This document shows positions 61,331 to 64,000 of a DNA stretch of 64,000 nucleotides, piece after piece. The stretch is from Parafannyhessea umbonata (GTDB lineage Bacteria > Actinomycetota > Coriobacteriia > Coriobacteriales > Atopobiaceae), in assembly GCF_900105025.1 (NCBI RefSeq), contig NZ_LT629759.1, forward strand, positions 744,001 to 808,000, given 5' to 3'. The notes beneath the pieces are model-generated. The model was not told where the DNA came from. It did no database searches and saw only the letters and a program-made list of their open reading frames with translations. A program made the position numbers and the translations under genes. Position 1 is the first letter of the stretch. Each line of letters begins with the position of its first letter.

Positions 61331-62629
61331 GTGGAACTTGCCAGGCTCGGGACGACCCCTATCACGGTCTTCAACAACCTCGTCGGGATTCTCTTCACGC
61401 TCGCATACCTCTACCAGGTCTTCTATACCATCTGGGTCATGATTCGCGGAGAGGTGAAGCTGCCTGTCGCGAAGAGGAGCCACTCGTACGCGTTCGTGAT
61501 CGCGGCGCACAACGAGGAGTCGGTCATCGGCAACCTCGTCCGCTCCATAAAGGCGCAGCGCTACGACGGCCTCATCGACTGCTACGTCGTCGCGGACGCG
61601 TGCACGGACCGGACGGCGGAGGTCGCGCGCGAGGCCGGTGCCATCGTGTGGGAGCGAAACGACCTTGCGCGACGCGGCAAGAGCTGGGTGCTCGACTTCG
61701 CGTTCGACAGGATCCTGAACCAGCAGGAGTGCCCGTACGAGGGCTTCTTCGTGATGGACGCGGACAACGTGATCTCGCCAGATTACGTCGAGATCATGAA
61801 CAGGGCCTTCGACCAGGGATTCCTCGTCTGCACGAGCTACCGAAACTCCAAGAACTTCGACTCCAGCTGGGTGAGCGCCGGCTACTCGCTCTGGTTCATG
61901 CGCGAGTCGCGCTACCTTAACAACGCGCGCATGCTGCTTGGTACGAGCTGCGCCATCTCGGGATCCGGCTGGCTCGTCTCGGCCTCTATCATCCGCGGGA
62001 TGCACGGCTGGATGTTCCACACGCTCACGGAGGACCTCCAGTTCACGGCGTTCTGCGCTTCTCACAACATCAGGATCGGCTATGCCCCGGCAGAGTTCTT
62101 CGACGAGCAGCCAACGGACTTCAAGACGTCGTGGACGCAGCGCATGAGGTGGTCGCGCGGTGGGTATCAGGTGTTCTTCTCGTACTGGCGAGACCTCGTG
62201 CGCGGCATATTCAAAGGTCGCTTCTTCGCGTCTTACGACATGCTCATGACCATGTCGCCCGCAATGTTCCTCACCATCATCTCCGTGTTCGTGAACCTCG
62301 CGTACCTCATCATCGGCACGGCGAGCCGTGGCTTCATCGCGACGCAGAGCGAGCTCGGCGCGTGCGTGGGGTCCATCGTGACCACGCTTGTGTCCTCGTA
62401 CGGGATGTTCTTCCTCATGGGTCTCATCACCACGATATCGGAGCGAAAGCACATCCACGCGCGCAACCGCTGGCGCGTGGTCGCGAACGTGTTCACGTTT
62501 CCCATCTTCGAGCTCTCCTACATCCCCATCAACGTGGTGGCCCTGTTCAAGAAGGTCGACTGGGTGCCCGTGAAGCACGACATCGCGGTCAACTTTGATG
62601 ACGTGGTGAGTGAGGGCGGCACAAAGTAG
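61331..62629 (+). CDS. Membrane-associated family 2 glycosyltransferase
   Basis: 432 residues; the GTG at 61331 has GGAAGG 7 bases upstream. One N-terminal helix (VFNNLVGILFTLAYLYQVFYTIWVM) precedes a GT-A domain: FVIAAHNEESVIGNLVRSI, VVADACTDRT, FFVMDADNVISPDYVE (DxD), TEDLQFT, and QRMRWSRGGYQVF. This D,D,D,QxxRW set marks processive or near-processive GT2 enzymes. Three C-terminal helices follow. It probably polymerises or transfers sugars at the membrane; a glycolipid or exopolysaccharide product is possible. No synthase partner genes are nearby, so the substrate is open. Confidence 0.88.
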   Translation: MELARLGTTPITVFNNLVGILFTLAYLYQVFYTIWVMIRGEVKLPVAKRSHSYAFVIAAHNEESVIGNLVRSIKAQRYDGLIDCYVVADACTDRTAEVAREAGAIVWERNDLARRGKSWVLDFAFDRILNQQECPYEGFFVMDADNVISPDYVEIMNRAFDQGFLVCTSYRNSKNFDSSWVSAGYSLWFMRESRYLNNARMLLGTSCAISGSGWLVSASIIRGMHGWMFHTLTEDLQFTAFCASHNIRIGYAPAEFFDEQPTDFKTSWTQRMRWSRGGYQVFFSYWRDLVRGIFKGRFFASYDMLMTMSPAMFLTIISVFVNLAYLIIGTASRGFIATQSELGACVGSIVTTLVSSYGMFFLMGLITTISERKHIHARNRWRVVANVFTFPIFELSYIPINVVALFKKVDWVPVKHDIAVNFDDVVSEGGTK

Positions 62630-62725
62630 TTCGTTCCTGCCACAAGGTGTTACAATCGGTCAAATCGCATCGGCGGCGTGAGCAAACGAGTCGACAAACG
62701 GCATACTGAGCAAAGGAGATTGCGC

Positions 62726-64000
62726 ATGGCAACGTTCTTCGAGGGGGAATCCCACACCTTCTCTGAGTACCTACTCGTCCCTGGTTATTCCTCTCGGGAG
62801 AACATCCCGGCTAACGTCTCGCTCGAGACCCCGCTCGTAAAGTTCAAGCGCGGCGAGGAGCCGGCCATCAAGATGCACATCCCCATGGTCTCCGCGGTCA
62901 TGCAGGCCGTGTCTGGCCCTCGCCTGGCCATCGCCCTTGCCCAGCAGGGCGGCATCTCGTTCATCTACCAGTCGCAGACCCCGGAGGACGAGGCCGCGAT
63001 GGTGCGAGAGGTGAAGACGTACAAGGCGGGCTTCGTGGTGTCCGACTCCACGCTCACCCCGGACATGACGCTTCAGGACGTGCTTGACATCCGCGACCGC
63101 ACGGGCCACACCACAATGCCCGTCACCGCGGACGGCACGCCGCATGGCAAGTTCTGCGGCATCGTCACCTCCCGTGACTACCGCGTGTCTCGCGACGACC
63201 GCAACAAAAAGGTCGCGGAGTTCATGACCCCCGCTTCCGAGTGCGTCACGACCGACACGAGCACCTCGCTCAAGATCTGCAACGACATCATTTGGGACCA
63301 CAAGATCAACACCCTGCCCGTCGTCGACAAGGACGGCAACCTGTCCTCGCTCGTGTTCCGCAAGGACTACGACTCCCACAAGTCCCGTCCGGACGAGCTG
63401 CTCGACGAGCACAAGCGCTACGTCGTCGGTGCTGGCATCAACACGCGTGACTACGAGGAGCGCGTGCCCCTGCTGGTCGAGGCCGGCGCGGACGTGCTGT
63501 GCATCGACTCCTCCGAGGGCTACTCCGAGTGGCAGAAGCTTACCCTTGACTGGATTCGCGAGCGCTACGGCGACGCGGTGAAGGTCGGAGCGGGCAACGT
63601 CGTCGACGCGGACGGCTTCCGCTACCTCGCGGAGGCCGGCGCGGACTTCGTGAAGGTCGGCATCGGCGGCGGCTCCATCTGCATCACCCGCGAGCAGAAG
63701 GGCATCGGCCGCGGCCAGGCATCCGCCCTCATCGACGTGTGCCGCGCGCGTGACGAGTACTTCGAGGAGACGGGCGTCTACGTCCCCGTGTGCTCCGACG
63801 GCGGCATCGTGTACGACTACCACATGACGCTCGCGCTCGCCATGGGCGCCGACTTCCTCATGCTCGGTCGCTACTTCGCGCGCTTCGACGAGTCCCCGAC
63901 CCGCCGTCTCAACGTGAACGGCAACTACGTGAAGGAGTACTGGGGCGAGGGCTCCGCACGCGCCCGCAACTGGGCCCGCTACGACATGGGCGGTGCGAAG
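62726..64000 (+). CDS. guaB: Inosine-5'-monophosphate dehydrogenase, 3'-truncated by the window edge
   Basis: 425 codons are visible and the frame is open at the right edge. AAAGGAG lies 7 bases before the ATG; TACAAT at 62651-62656 is a likely -10. It catalyses the NAD-dependent IMP to XMP step of GMP synthesis. A (beta-alpha)8 barrel with two inserted CBS domains (about 100-220). The active-site loop [19 protein letters not shown] carries the nucleophile Cys319. The flap ends RARNWARYD with Arg418-Tyr419, the general-base pair of IMPDH. The start [14 protein letters not shown] and the loop are unlike typical bacterial GuaB (usually GPGSICTTR) and resemble the Tritrichomonas foetus enzyme. 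Confidence 0.93.
   Translation, partial: MATFFEGESHTFSEYLLVPGYSSRENIPANVSLETPLVKFKRGEEPAIKMHIPMVSAVMQAVSGPRLAIALAQQGGISFIYQSQTPEDEAAMVREVKTYKAGFVVSDSTLTPDMTLQDVLDIRDRTGHTTMPVTADGTPHGKFCGIVTSRDYRVSRDDRNKKVAEFMTPASECVTTDTSTSLKICNDIIWDHKINTLPVVDKDGNLSSLVFRKDYDSHKSRPDELLDEHKRYVVGAGINTRDYEERVPLLVEAGADVLCIDSSEGYSEWQKLTLDWIRERYGDAVKVGAGNVVDADGFRYLAEAGADFVKVGIGGGSICITREQKGIGRGQASALIDVCRARDEYFEETGVYVPVCSDGGIVYDYHMTLALAMGADFLMLGRYFARFDESPTRRLNVNGNYVKEYWGEGSARARNWARYDMGGAK

Overview
The window looks like a chromosomal segment of a high-GC actinomycete of the class Coriobacteriia (Olsenella/Atopobium-like, inferred). The reasons are: high GC with GAG/AAG/CTC-rich codon use; an actinobacterial coaD - SepIVA-like - YceD - rpmF order set inside a Firmicutes-like gls24-fakA-recG ... 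plsX-acpP-rnc-smc-ftsY-ffh cluster; a transcription-type T-box in front of ileS; and an unusual IMP dehydrogenase. No rRNA or marker gene is present, so the genus is not fixed.

Layout. 1-6.7 kb is the right end of a siphovirus-type prophage with lower GC than the rest: a tail protein, a small membrane/coiled-coil protein, a phi-LC3-type holin, a zinc-ribbon protein, an endolysin with two SH3 repeats, a fibre/receptor-binding protein, and three tiny tail-tip-like ORFs that share an ATGAGCATG start. It closes with a strong terminator and a TTGGTCCC direct repeat just before host cca. The other phage end and the integrase lie outside the window. 6.8-16.4 kb: cca, a tRNA-Gln/Glu/Glu operon, a YbhN-type flippase-like membrane protein, a winged-helix protein with an RGG-rich tail, a LysR regulator divergent from azlCD (amino-acid export), an aminotransferase, tRNA-Leu, an ADP-ribosylglycohydrolase and a C_GCAxxG_C_C protein. 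16.4-25.9 kb, mostly minus strand: a fused L-serine dehydratase, gltX, and two translationally coupled YhgE/Pip-type membrane proteins, divergent from a TetR regulator across a perfect 9-7-9 palindrome.

26-36 kb: metK with a structured leader, a lipoprotein M19 dipeptidase, the classical priA-def-fmt-rsmB set, an FmdB-type zinc ribbon, a HAD phosphatase fused to thiamine pyrophosphokinase, and rpmB. 36.6-51.6 kb is one long co-directional housekeeping run: envelope stress/fatty-acid kinase, recG, rsmD, coaD, a septation-type coiled-coil protein, rpmF, phospholipid and fatty-acid synthesis (plsX, acpP), rnc, smc and the SRP pair ftsY-ffh. 51.7-64 kb: an L,D-transpeptidase, an rRNA methyltransferase, ftsH, T-box-controlled ileS followed by lspA and rluD, a family 2 glycosyltransferase, and guaB, which runs off the right edge.

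Most of the window is ordinary core genome. The observations most worth following are the guaB product, whose catalytic residues fall at Cys319 and Arg418-Tyr419, the numbering of the Tritrichomonas foetus enzyme; the HAD-TPK fusion; the winged-helix/RGG protein; the YhgE pair with its palindromic operator; and the small-ORF cassette at the prophage end. No wholly new defence or mobile system was recognised.
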